Origin: Fasciolopsis buskii
Lineage: Eukaryota; Platyhelminthes; Trematoda; Plagiorchiida; Fasciolidae
Direction: 5' to 3'
NCBI GenBank assembly: GCA_008360955.1
Contig: LUCM01009007.1
Coordinates: forward strand, 255,436-319,435
DNA: 64,000 nt
Within the stretch, counting starts at the first letter, position 1. Every line of letters starts with the position of its first letter. The notes below the pieces were generated by a model that saw only the letters and a program-made list of their open reading frames with translations, did no database searches and was not told where the DNA came from. A program made the position numbers and the translations under genes. Below are positions 1 to 11,205 of the stretch, piece by piece.

Positions 1-420
1 CTACTATCCTTCCGGACACCCAATGATCCCTGCAGTCTCATGGCATACAAGAGACTGTCTATTGGGATCCAGTTTAAAAGGGCTGCTTAGCCTTCTCACT
101 CAAGACTATTCTTACACCACGCTGACCCACAGCTTGAGCTGCTTCGTCTCCTGAAGTGCGAAGAAAATATCCTGACGAAACGTTTGGCGCAGTTAGTTGA
201 ATTACTCTACTCGAATCCTGAGTTCGTGTTTCACTCACATAGCAGACATCAATCGAAAGTGAGTCCATTGTCAGAGTCAAACACGTCTGTTGGCCAGCCC
301 GCATTAAAATGCGCACATTGAGGGAACCCAGATGCAGAGGCTGACGAGGCTTGAGAAAATGTGAGCTAGCAGACTGAAAACCACCTACTACACTGCTTGA
401 CAATAAACCGTTGGGAGTAT
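1..420 (-). pseudogene. RTE-type retrotransposon endonuclease fragment (5' part of EEP domain)
   Basis: The minus-strand frame from 403 to 74 reads LGSLNVRILMRAGQQ, then DVCYVSETRTQDSS, then SGDEAAQAVGQRGVRI. This is the N-terminal pattern of the apurinic-like endonuclease (EEP) of flatworm RTE elements. The frame stops at 74, but another frame continues with WIPIDSLLYAMRL, which matches the next conserved block, so a frameshift has broken it. The element runs off the left edge of the window. Family membership is from memory of RTE sequences. It is a dead copy, not a host gene. Confidence 0.75.
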
Positions 421-1950
421 CGGGTGTGTTATCAATGGAGATACTATGGGTAGGCAGAAGGGGCTAACAGGTTGGGTTGGAAACAGAAGAGAGGTTGAAT
501 AAAAGAGAGGGAACTGAATGTTACTGAAGGGATAAGAACTGAGTTCATCGATAGGGCTATCGACAGACTCTTGAGATTACCATGGTAATACTATCGGCAG
601 TGTCTATTGGAAAATAAAGTGGACAATAATGACGTGTACCACTTTAAGGTCGAAATGCAAGTCACGTTTTACTATTAGTTAATGCACACTCGTACACCGT
701 AATGTGGGCGAAAAGTGACACTATATAAATGTGTGATCTGTTACTCTGTTTATTTACTACACAACGAAAGTACGATATTTTTGGAGAAGATCTTAAACTA
801 TAGAAATACCCTTAAATGCCTATATGATCGTTTCATGTTTTTTTAAAAAAAACTAAAACCATAAAATGATATACTTCATTTCTGGCTGTAAAGCTGCGGT
901 TGCGTCCGTTTGAACATGAATATTCCTAGCTATGTCAGCCGAAATAAGGTTTCTGGCTTCAGAATCGGCTTCCATTTGTTGTCTTCTATCTAGTCTAGTG
1001 CTTTAAGACTTTAAGGCCTCAGTCCATGAAACAGTCATAAGCGACCTCATCATCCAACGTCTAACTCACCCGAGCGCTACTTATCAGTCAAACTATGCCA
1101 TACATCACAGATAACTTGAAACCGTGGCCGGTGGTACTTCATACATCAAGCAGCAGGATTAGATAATACTCAACAATAAGCTGATTGCTTGAAACACGTT
1201 TGAGTAAGTGGTTATGCTACACGGTCATGGCCCATGACCAATTTCGTTCTGCTTTTTCGGGAGTCGTGGCGTACCACCGTTTTACCGGAATCACTAGTTA
1301 GTTTGGTAACATTTCATTTTTCAATCCATTTCGTTAGTCAATAAATGACCAATCACCTATAGTATTTGACTTCCATCATTCGGCCATGAAATCAGGTCCA
1401 GCGCTCTGGAAGAAACCTATTTACTAAAACTCCATCAGAACTATGTTCGAGCTATGATATACATCTCTCAAAACAGCCATGGGACTTTGCGTTAGTGTAT
1501 TTGGTTCGATTGTGCCATTGTGTATTCAGTCTGTTATATTAAAACAGTCATTACAGCGTTCCACTATGTGGATCCGTAATTACTCTGTTTCTCCTGAAAT
1601 GTTTTACTGCCGACTGTATATACGGATTTGCTTGGGTTGGAATCAACTTACAGAATTTTGTTCCCAGTTTACAGTGACGACGTGCTGGTGTAAACATTTA
1701 CCATCACCACTAAAGGAAGTACTTTTAAACCTTAGAAACTGTCACTTTGGAAACAAATGGCCGAGGACGAAAAATGGTTCCATGAGAATTGTTTCTTCTC
1801 ACATTTATGGTGTTAGGATCGCTTGATGGTCCCTGTTGGCTTTATCGGCTTTAAAAACAAAATAATGAAAGTCATGTGATTTTATCTCAGCTTTCAGCAG
1901 TAGACAATTTGATTTGATTTCTCTGAATGATTCACTTCGCAGTATTCAAA
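421..1950. other. No recognisable gene
   Basis: I see no conserved protein, RNA gene or repeat here. An open frame of 115 codons (1479-1826, plus) has no recognisable motif and an unremarkable composition. I treat it as chance. Confidence 0.4.
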
Positions 1951-1954
1951 CCAA

Positions 1955-2070
1955 TTTAAAACCATAGCGGCATTGTACAGCTGTTTCATCTTTGAGAATC
2001 ATCGCTGGTGCACATTCATTAAGCCGGAACTGGGACGCGAACCCGGGACGAGCTACCTTTAATTGAAAGC
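1955..2070 (-). repeat. tRNA-derived SINE, partial copy
   Basis: Read on the minus strand, this stretch has the box-B-like TCGTCCCGGGTTCGCGTCCC followed by the diverged 3' body found in the copies at 2.9 and 3.3 kb (GAATCAT, then GATGAAACAGCTGTACA). The box A half is missing, so this is a truncated copy. Confidence 0.6.
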
Positions 2071-2818
2071 CCTAGATCATACCCGTGCTGGTTTGATTCT
2101 CACTGGTTCATGTGCAGTCTATTCACCACAGCATGAATTCCAAAGACATGACTAATTCAAATGTTCAAGCGGTCGCGAATTTGCCGAATCTCCAGTATGC
2201 CAGGCAAAACAGTAAATAACCATGAATACTTATTTAGCTAGTCGTTTTCAAATTACAAATGGTTTTTTGTGTTATATCAGTCGAAGTGAATTGCTTCGCT
2301 TTATTTGTCTAACTGATACTAAGAGTTCACGAAGCATAACACATGCGCAGGTGATGTATTATATAATATAATCCATCGTCGTTGTACATATTAACGCACA
2401 CGGAACCGGATCTACTTTAAAAAGTATAGCAAAAATCCTAATATGGAAGTAGAAGAGAACTTCATAGGATTAATCAAAGGTAAGTTTTGCGAAACGTTTG
2501 CGGCGTTTCCCAAATGGAATTCAACGGGTCGAATCACAGCCTGATCGCTGTCACACTATCAAAAAAGAGTGACCAAGAACGAGTCATGCAGCGATTTTTG
2601 TTTTTGTCTCAGGTAACATGTTTAGCCTGTCTGGGGTCAATCACATGCAGTAAGTTGACGTGTAAATGGTGTCAAAATTATTGTTATATATATTACTGAA
2701 AACTATTTACGGAGACTTGGAGGTTACTTGCCGACGATTTCCAGTAACACGAAAAACCCTTTATCCTAAGAAAAAAAAACTTCTTGATACATGTTAGTAG
2801 TAGCAGATAGAATGTTTT

Positions 2819-3114
2819 CATGAAATAGTTCACCATGTGATTTCATCGCTCAACTGACCATTAAGAAACCATGGAAGCACTGTACAGGTGCAAAATCATA
2901 TGGTGAAGTTCAACAAACCGTTCAGAGCCTGCCCGGTAGCGTAATGGCTAAGGCGTTCGACTCAGAATCGTTCGTCCCGGGTTCGCGTCCCAGTTCGGGC
3001 GCGGTCCATATGCACTGCTCATGATTCCTAACAAGGATGAAACAGCTGTACAGTGCTTCCATGGTTTCTTTATGGTCAGTTGAGCGATCATATCACATGG
3101 TGAATTATTTCATG
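2819..3114 (+). repeat. tRNA-derived SINE framed by 69-bp inverted repeats
   Basis: The core at 2927-3004 resembles a tRNA: box A TAGCGTAATGGCTAAGG at 2938 and box B GGTTCGCGTCC at 2980. A 3' body follows (ATGCACTGCTCATGATTCC...). The last 69 bp (3046-3114) reappear nearly perfectly in reverse complement at 2819-2887, so the tRNA-like core sits in the loop of a large hairpin. A polymerase III-transcribed, non-coding retroelement is inferred. No folded functional tRNA is implied. Confidence 0.7.
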
Positions 3115-3277
3115 TAAACATTCAATCTCCTACTACTAAAATGTACCAAGTAATCAAGCTCTGTAGGTCATATCCAAAGCCTTCGTCGTACTTAGGCTAC
3201 CTGCAGAGAAGTCATCTATCAGTAGGGGTCGATCGCTGTGAGATAACGGACAGTAACCGTGCAAATCAGTGACGGAT

Positions 3278-3512
3278 AGGTGCAACATCATGTGGTGAAG
3301 TTCAACAAACCGTTCAGAGCCTGCCCGGTAGCGTAATGGCTAAGGCGTTCGACTCAGAATCGTTCGTCCTTGTTCGGGTTCGCGTCCCAGTTCGGGTGCG
3401 GTGGATATGCACTGCTCATGATTCCTAACAAGGATGAAACAGCTGTACAGTGCTTCCATTTTTTCTTAATGATGAGTTGAGCGGTGATATTATATGGTGA
3501 ATTATTTCATGA
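3278..3512 (+). repeat. tRNA-derived SINE, second tandem copy
   Basis: This repeats the core and 3' body of the preceding element in the same direction, with a few substitutions and a short insertion before box B (GTCCTTGTTCGGGTTCGCG). The segment upstream of the tRNA-like part (GGTGCAAC/AATCAT...GGTGAAGTTCAACAAACC) is also shared, so the repeat unit starts before the tRNA homology. The inverted left arm seen in the first copy is absent here. Confidence 0.7.
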
Positions 3513-4335
3513 AAAAACTCGTCCTTGGGTGAAAACAGTTTTGGGTTATAAATCAGTGCTGGCTGAATAAGGCCTCTTCGGCTGCGACCTACGTCTTACG
3601 AGGTCAGCCTAATTTGAAACAGAAAGACAGAAGCCACGGATTATGACGAGGTTGAACCTTTCATATTTCGTTATTTGAAAAATGTCCCAATTGAAGCTTG
3701 GGTAAAATCGAAGTATTAGTATTAGTGTTAGTAGCTAGTAGCTTGCCTGCAGTGAAAAAGAGACATTGGCGAGTAAACTTATGAATTTTCGCAAAACCTT
3801 TTTTCGATTTTCAGCATGATTGTCCTGATAATGAGGATCCACATATCTTTGGGGGTTATTTAATTGGCCAATGCTTAATTAAATGGTTATATTGTTCATG
3901 CCTGACCTATCACCTTTCGACCGCCCTTGCTCTGTCCGTAAGTTGGTTTTCTAAGTCGCCTTATTTCCTCGGTGCATACGATCTGCCTATGTAACAGGCG
4001 ACAGGTTTGGAAAAATTTACAGCTATCAGCCAGAATGTACCATACATCAGACATTGTTCTCGCATGTTTACCTGTATATTTTTGATGATTGTCAATTTAT
4101 GGAATATTTCGTCAGGCATTTTTACAATCCTGATTCCGGCATGTAACCTTGAAACCACTGAACGACTCTTTCATCTTGTTGGGAGTGATTAATAATGCAT
4201 ATCCATTCTGTGGATGCAAAGCTCAGAGGTTACAGAGTTGTGCAAATGATAATCAGCCGTCTACAGAAGAGAATTTCTTTATCTTTGTTCATATAATGAG
4301 GATAAATGATAAGAGAATTGTAAAGGCAAAAGGGG
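3513..4335. other. No recognisable gene
   Basis: Short overlapping frames occur on both strands at about 3961-4350. None has a recognisable domain or convincing splice borders. Nothing further is visible. Confidence 0.35.
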
Positions 4336-4337
4336 GG

Positions 4338-4396
4338 AAGCATGTTTCTTAATAGCGAGTTGGGCGTTGATATCACATGGGAAATTATGTAATGAA
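4338..4396 (+). repeat. SINE 3'-end fragment
   Basis: GCATGTTTCTTAATAGCGAG followed by TTGGGCGTTGATATCACATG matches the last about 57 bp of the 2.8-3.5 kb SINE copies with substitutions. No tRNA-like part is attached. Confidence 0.5.
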
Positions 4397-4539
4397 GTAG
4401 TAATAAATGAAGGGCTAATTTACTTACTGTTTATTACTAACTCGTCCTTTTCCTCTTGCATAAAAGATGTACTCATAGCATTTTGCTTTGATAACTTTTA
4501 GATGTGCCATTTTCTCATTGAGTTTGCATCACTAAAATA

Positions 4540-4690
4540 CCTCCGAAACAACGTACACCAGCCACACGACCAGGAGACTTTCTGAAAGGGTCCGTGAGCA
4601 TCGTCCTGTAGGGTTGAGTACTAGGACAATTAAGCCACTCAATAGCGTAGTAGTTTCACGCCTAGCACAGACTAACGATACCGTGAGTAT
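4540..4690 (+). pseudogene. Penelope-like element GIY-YIG endonuclease fragment
   Basis: The plus frame from about 4555 reads YTSHTTRRLSERVREHRP followed by LSTRTIKPLNSVVV. This is the GIY-YIG C-terminal endonuclease signature of Penelope-like elements (consensus YxGxTTRRLxxRxxEHxP, from memory). About 40 codons survive, with no reverse transcriptase upstream. It lies just before the palindromic repeat pair at 5.06-5.53 kb, which may be the terminal repeat of the same element. Confidence 0.65.
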
Positions 4691-5063
4691 GATTCACGTT
4701 TTTCGTGTTATATGGGGTCAACAGTCTATGTAGGCAAACGCACGTGTATTAAACCCAGTGGAAGCTGTCACAATAGGTCGTCACAGTTCTCTATTCAGCG
4801 GTCCAAATCATTCTCTGGTGGCCCATCAACTCCCACTGCAAACCTTAGTCCACACTAATTGGCACAACACGTTCATCCGTTTTTCAGTTATATATGGAAC
4901 ACCGCCATCACTTTTATATGATTTATCCAATCCCCTAAGATTTTTTCTGGTATATTATGTTGCAATAGCATGAATACAAATCTTTGAAAATGAGACTGTT
5001 CACCAATTTGTGCCTTCCTAATGGACCTCCAAATATTTGACAGAACCCACCCTAACTTACCCG

Positions 5064-5216
5064 TTCTTCATCAGGACCAAATGATGTAAGCAGTGTATCA
5101 AAAATCGATGCGCCATGCATTGGTTTTAATTGTGAATGATATGATGTTAATAACAGTGTTGTTTGTAGGTATAATGAGCCAACGTTTCGACTAACGTGGG
5201 TAGTCTTTCTCAAGTT
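5064..5216 (-). repeat. Interspersed repeat, minus copy (possible Penelope terminal repeat)
   Basis: On the minus strand this begins CTTGAGAAAGACTACCCACG, continues TTAGTCGAAACGTTGGC, and ends near GGTCCTGATGAAGAACGGG. The same unit recurs at 5432-5524 and 53771-53920. Right after the start there is a short stem (GACTA/TAGTC) followed by CGAAAC. With the 5432 copy it forms an inverted pair about 215 bp apart. Confidence 0.6.
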
Positions 5217-5431
5217 AAGTTTTACAATCAAATGCCCACTGATGTTTAGTTGTCTGTGTGTGTGTTTGAGAGTGTGTGTACTTTGGACTGTGGGTCGGGT
5301 GACAGAATAGTTGCCCTTCACGTCATGCGTCAATGTGGTGGTGGGGACAACCAGCGTGGTGACCTTTGGAATGTTTATTTCTCAAAGATGTTAGTCCATA
5401 GCTCTGAAATCTCTGCTCCATCGTTCCGATC

Positions 5432-5524
5432 GCCTTGAGAAAGACTACCCACGGTAGTCGCAAAGTTGGCGCATTACATCTACCAACAACGCTGTGTTAT
5501 TAACATTATATCATTCACAATTAC
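5432..5524 (+). repeat. Interspersed repeat, plus copy
   Basis: CCTTGAGAAAGACTACCCAC..., through CAACAACGCTGTGTTATTAACATTATATCATTCAC, matches the first about 93 bp of the minus copy at 5064-5216. Here the post-stem motif is altered to GCAAAG. The match stops at about 5524, so the copy is shorter. Confidence 0.6.
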
Positions 5525-6820
5525 CTGTTCTTTGTTGATCGTTTGACAGTTAAAATAACGAACAGACTACTTAAAGGGTGGTACTTAATTACTACTATTG
5601 ATTGCATTGGCAGATGATCCGGATCAAAAAGGAAAACTATGAAAACTGGAGTGACTGTTTTGGAAATAGTATAATCCAGTATCAGAAGTATTATGACAGA
5701 AGGAACGTCGTGATTATACCTAAGTGAAACAGCAGAGAAGTTGTTGACAAGTTAATACTGTAGGCAGAAAATGAGAAGAGCAAAATAAGCTTTAGTGCAA
5801 CTGGACATTTTACAAGTAGTTTTCTATTTTTAACATTCATCTGGGTGTATTATAAATTGTAAATGCAAAGTTGTCAGCGGGGCACGCTGCATGAGACTTA
5901 CGACGGGCGATGATGTCCAGTGTACCATGAGGGTAAAACGAAGAAGCACAGCTAAAATGTAGTGAATATACTAAGGAAGCAGCTCAAACTTTTGATAGAA
6001 TAACAAAATGCAGAATTCACCGTAGAACGGGGTTTTGTAAGTCAACTCAAAAGGCAAGTAAGCGTTTGGTGGAGGCCCGTCAGGCGGATGCGATTTGAGC
6101 GTATGAATAAAATGCGGAGTTGTTAGCACAAATAAGCGGGAATACTAACGGTCTACCTCCAGAGCCAGGACGTTAGCCTTGCATGACCGACAAAAATCCT
6201 CCCACGAATCACCATGTGATTCCTAAATGCACTTATCATCCGTTCATGCTCCTAACGATTCAAATGAGATTCTAGTAATGGTATCGCCATATTTAAACTA
6301 GTATAACTGAAACCAAACAATCAAAAAATCGACAATTTGAAGTAAATTCAGACCAGAAGGAGTTGCCAGATTGGGTATCTCTATCGTCCTTGGAACGATG
6401 TTCCAGAAGCAAATCAGTGACAAACGGGTTCGAACATGTTTCTCGCATGCGAACTACTTAAGTTCTAACATGAAATCGAGGAGTGGGTACGGATGACATT
6501 TAATTTATTTGTTGATGGACGGTGAGGACTGAATCACTCCGGTTGACTGAACAGATTTAGCTAGAATCAACCAGCCAGCGGGTGAAATGTGGCCTTTGAC
6601 TGCGAGGAAAAAAAAAATGAAATCTATGGGCAGTTGAATCCAATCGCAAAGAAACATCACGCGTGAATTTACTTCGTACGGTACACAGTCAGTCTTAAAG
6701 GCGGTCAGCAAAAAAATAACGTTGTTCATGTCCGCTTCAATTATGCAGTTTTTTCCTGACTAGAATTTAAATAACAGATAAGCCGTGGCTTGTTTATTTT
6801 AGGGTTTACTGGGGTTAGTT
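5525..6820. other. No recognisable gene
   Basis: I find no domain, RNA gene or clear repeat. The small minus-strand frame at 6505-6729 has a hydrophobic stretch but no recognisable motif or splice context. Confidence 0.35.
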
Positions 6821-6830
6821 TAGTTCACCA

Positions 6831-6882
6831 TGGCGACAGTTCCATACACAGAGAAAAATAGCACCGTAACCGAGATCGAAGG
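6831..6882 (+). CDS. Possible first coding exon
   Basis: ATG in the favourable context TTCACCATGG opens MATVPYTEKNSTVTEIE and runs to a splice donor, G|GTAATAT. A TTATTTTAG acceptor-like site lies about 28 bases upstream. No partner exon (needing two bases to complete the codon) could be fixed downstream, so this may be chance. Confidence 0.2.
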
Positions 6883-8449
6883 TAATATAAATGGCTTATG
6901 AATGTTACTGGTTGCATGAATTGTCAAAAACGGCAGGTGAACAAGTTAAATGTGTTTTAAAACCGTTAGTGAACGAAATGCTTTTACTGTTGTATATAGT
7001 TGCCTCGGCATTCCTGGACTCGTTTTAAACTGTAAATGACCCACAAGCGCATCTAAGCAGATCTTCATAATCAGTATTTCAGGAACTGCGTGAATAATCT
7101 CCATCAGTAGTTCCTTAGAGCAAAACCAATTTTTACGGGCCGGTTTACGTAAACCTTTTTGTATGGGAATATGTCTGTCAGCAACAAGGCTTAGACAACG
7201 CAGTTGGCAAATTTTTGAGTTGTGAAACCAGTCCTGAGAGAGGTTCCTGGTGCTGCCGTAGACTTCGAAACATAACCAAATATTTGTATCCGGTGTTAAT
7301 GAGCAATGCAATTTCACACATAACATTGCATACCACTCAAAGAACTGGGCTCCGACGCATTAAGTTCGTGTAAAATGCACTTGTTGCTCTTAATCGGCTG
7401 TGGCTTGATGCATTCTTGGCACTTGTTTAAGGTTTCGAATTCGAATGTAGTTAAACTGTTTTGTTTTGCTGCCATTTTGTTAGAAATCCAGTGTTAATGT
7501 TTAATAACTTTTTGGAGGCAGCAGTCTAATGTTTACACTATAAGATCAATGAATAAATAGGAGCTCGAACTGTTTATTCTACTTTCCGATAAAATTTTAT
7601 TCAAACTCTCAGATTTCTTCAGGTCAACTTAGTTTCGTCTCCGGTTAACTGAATGCCAGCCTAAAGAACCTGACCCAATTTATTTCTTGTGGCAGTTGGA
7701 CCTTCGGTTACTTGACTACCATAGGTAATGTGGATTCTGATTTGTGCATGCGTATCGATTTCTTATATATATATATATATATATATCGTTCTACCAGAAT
7801 ACTTTTTCACGCCACATCAGCCAATAAGGCGAAATGTTTTTCTGGTGTCTGCGTTAAGTAATCCAGAAATTCTTTACCGCTCCCAGCTACTTTCTTCTTT
7901 AGGTATTATTTTAACATTACTTTTATTGGAGAAACGTTAAACAGCTGTGGCAGATAAGTTTCAAAGCGATGCTGATGGCATTGATATTAACTTATCAGTT
8001 TTTCTCATTATTCGTCTTTCAACTGTTGTCTAACTCAATGACAGTTTTGCAAGGAATGCTGTTCAATTTTAGGTACGATTGCACCATAGATGTTATGATT
8101 TCGTGCATATAATTCACTGAAAACCCCATGAGAAAAGAGAATAAGGCAGCAGTGAAGCGAACTCATTTTCCGGTAAAATTACTTTTTTGGCTAATACAGC
8201 TGAGCATAAGCGGAAGGAGCAAACAACAGTGCTAGAGCATGCGGAAAATCAGACCGGTTGACCGACGGGTGAGTAGCGTTTGAAAAGGCTAAACGTATGG
8301 CACAGAAGATGGTTTCGAAAAAGTATATGGGAGAGTGAAAAATGAATATCTGCTAAGAGCAGAAGGAATTAATCACTTTCTACTCCGGGTCGAAGGATTA
8401 CGGGATGTTATTTTGTTTTGGTAGTGTCATCTGGAAGCCACGGTAACAG
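6883..8449. other. No recognisable gene; short TA microsatellite
   Basis: A (TA)n run of about 24 bp lies at 7764-7787. A 126-codon minus-strand frame at 6946-7326 has no recognisable domain. Nothing else is seen. Confidence 0.35.
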
Positions 8450-8562
8450 GATAGACCCGGCGCGTCGTTTTTGGGAACAAACTGACGAGTCTAATAGCTT
8501 CTTTATTGTGCTTCCAGATGTTTTTAGATATCGTACAGGAACAGCTTTGCATCAGTTAACTG
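8450..8562 (+). CDS. Possible internal exon, unknown product
   Basis: An acceptor GGTAACAG is followed by an open frame beginning IDPARRFWEQTDESNSFF and running through DVFRYRTGTALHQLT to a donor, CTG|GTATCT. The exon would start with one base and end with one base of a codon. The composition looks protein-like, but no domain is recognised and no neighbouring exon was found. Confidence 0.25.
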
Positions 8563-9288
8563 GTATCTTTTATGTCACACTGAAGGTTTCACCACCATTC
8601 TGATGACTCTTATCTATCAAGCGTGCAAAATTAGCACTGAAAATTGACCCTCTCCTCTCCGTTCTTAGCCAGGTCGGTTAGTGTCCCTTGATTCTTCGAG
8701 GCAATTGCCTTGCTGTTCTATTCAGCTTGCTTACAAGAGAAAAGTAGATGCAGACAATTTACCTTTCGTTCCAGCAAAAAATTGGTCTGGTTACTGAAAA
8801 AAGTGCATAAACGGGTCGCAAGAAACGTCAGAGATATCATATTTCCCAGTCTTCATGTCACTGATTCACCGTTGTAATCACCCTTAGACGAAATCTTTAC
8901 GTATACAACTCCTAACTCAGCAGTCAGTGCTGTAGTTTCGTAGATTTTCTCTATTAATTGCTTCTGAATGATCTTTCTAGGTCACCGTTGCTTGAAGAAC
9001 TCTAGTTCAGAAGAAAGGCAGTAATCCGACCGAATTCATCTGTCACGAAGAGCAAGAGGCCGGGGTAGAATTTAAGTATGAATAACATTAAACAAGCAAA
9101 GTGGGCACATTGACCAGTCCAAGTCGGTCTACAGTTGAGTAGTCCGTCAATGTCTGGACAGATTCAAATTCAAGAATTGAAATGGTATTAAAAGTCCCGT
9201 ACGTTTGGTTAAACTAATCCACAACTGGATGTAACTGTATATTGCCATCAATCAATATAAAATATTGTCCGCAAAAGGACAAAATGGA
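8563..9288. other. No recognisable gene
   Basis: Nothing recognisable on either strand up to the 3' tail of the CR1-like element at 9.29 kb. Confidence 0.35.
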
Positions 9289-9289
9289 G

Positions 9290-11205
9290 GCGCTGTATTG
9301 TATTGTGTTGTATGATGAAATTCCGAAATTTAAGAATCTCACATTTTATTCAGCATGAGAATAAAAAGGTTTAATGCACACGATAAAAACAATCGATGTG
9401 TAGACAGAGAAATGACAGATATTGAGCGGAACAGTTATTATGTGCGTTTGAACGCAATTCATTCATAATTTCTTTCTTCTTGACCAGAATGCATGCTAAA
9501 TATAGGAGAGTGGAGTCACAATGAAAACTAATAAGAGAGGAAATTATTCTTTCGCGTGGAATAGATAAATGCACGAGAATTGCAGGAAGACAGATCACTA
9601 TACAAGGGAAGTGTACGGTTTGTAGGAATTTTCGGACAAGATTTTTCACGGGCTTTGATTTTCAAGTCACGCAGTTTACCAATAAGAATTAGCAGGAACA
9701 GAATAAAAGCGACTACTGACGGGCAGAACTTAATAAAGCATATAAAAATAATTTTGTGTAACTCACAAGAAATAATTGGGGGAGAGATGGAATAGGATAA
9801 GAATATCATAGTGATGGAAAAAAGAAGTATTGATCTTTTACTCTGCGCGAAATTCTCTCGGTCCATGGCTTTGGAAAAAGCAGGCGACGCATACATTTGA
9901 TACAGTCAAAGATATGGTGGGACCATCGTAAGTTGTTACAAATTGCAATACCTAATTATTTCACATATTCGGCCCTGGGAATGGGAATACCATTAACTAC
10001 CGAATTCTCTCGGGGAAAGGCGGGCGAGAAAGGGCGACTATACACTTAAAACATTTAGAAGTGTTAAGATGATGACTATACTTATAAGAAAATTTGTGAA
10101 AATCCGGAAAATTTCTTGAGAATGATGAGAAGTCCAACAAACGGGAAATTGACTAACAGAGTAAGACGTCGTCTGCATATTTCAGAACTCGTGCGGGTGG
10201 ATCAGTAGGCAGATAACTGAGATGCGCAATAAAAAGACAAGATGAGAGAACAGCTCCCTGAAGAACACCGTAGTTGTTGGGGAAGGGACCATATAAGTGA
10301 AAGCCGAGTTTAATTAGCGGAGTTATGTTGGAGAAGTCTTTTAATCAAAACATTATGGAAAAGGGACATCCAAAAGGTGGAAAATCACAAAGAGTGAGAG
10401 AATGGAAATCCGAGTACAAGGCAGAAGGATAATCTAAGTAGATAAGACGGGCTGATGTCACGGAGTTTTTTAAAGTTTCGAAAACCAAATGCCAGGGTTA
10501 GAGGGCTGCATGCGGTGTAAATCAGTTTGGCTTATAAGCCAAATCAAGTGGGTTATTATGGAAAACAAGTAAAGAACTTCTATGATTGAGCGCAACACGT
10601 CCAGTTAATTTGAGCTCAGAAGTGTTAACCTAAATGGAGCTGGGACAGCATTGGTAAAGGGAGATTTGTTAACAGATGCAGCTCCCTATTTGAGCACAGT
10701 GAAAGACAAGCCATCAGGATCAACCACATATACAGTTTTCTAAGATCGAAGGAAATGGAGAATTTCCTGTTCAAGTTCGGAGGAAACATGCATTGTATAG
10801 GATGGCAGTGTGCTAGAGGTTGGTGAATTAATGCGGCATTCAGAATGTCGGCATCCGCACTGCGAATCAGCTACCGAACGCTTTGCCTTCACAGAAATCT
10901 GATATCATATCAAATAGTTTTACTACTTATAATGCTTAAAAGCTGATTGGCGAAGGACGCGTTCAAGCGTTTTATCTCGTTTCATCAAGACAGAGTAGTG
11001 TTTCACAGCAGACCAATCATAAATTTTATGAGCGCGTTCTTTTAGCCGTTTGAAGGATCTAAGTAGGAATGAAGCTATTCTGCCATTGTAATTGACTGCA
11101 GATTCAAAAGAACTACATGGGTCGAAAATTACATTGGTTGTCAGTGAAATGGTTTCACATATAGACGGAATATTCAAACGAACACCAAGAAGATAATGCG
11201 AGCAG
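9290..11205 (-). pseudogene. CR1-like non-LTR retrotransposon, 5'-truncated and decayed
   Basis: Read on the minus strand from 11177 this gives the endonuclease-to-RT linker (NGRIASFLLRSFKRLKERAH) and then RT finger remnants (VDPDGLSFTVLK). NNYGVLQGAVLSSCLF and LKYADDVLL follow near 10.15-10.28 kb, so the catalytic YADD is intact. The C-terminal block ends at about 9528 (SRAFIYSTRKNNFL). Many stops and frameshifts separate these blocks. The 3' untranslated region ends at 9290-9318 in three pentamers (ACAAC/ACAAT type). The linker matches that of the 20.3 and 35.3 kb copies, so all belong to one family. Clade assignment (CR1/SR1-like) is from memory. Confidence 0.75.

Noticed and set aside
2927..3004. 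A functional tRNA gene
   Set aside because: Box A and B are present, but there is no paired acceptor stem or consistent cloverleaf, and the sequence recurs with SINE bodies.
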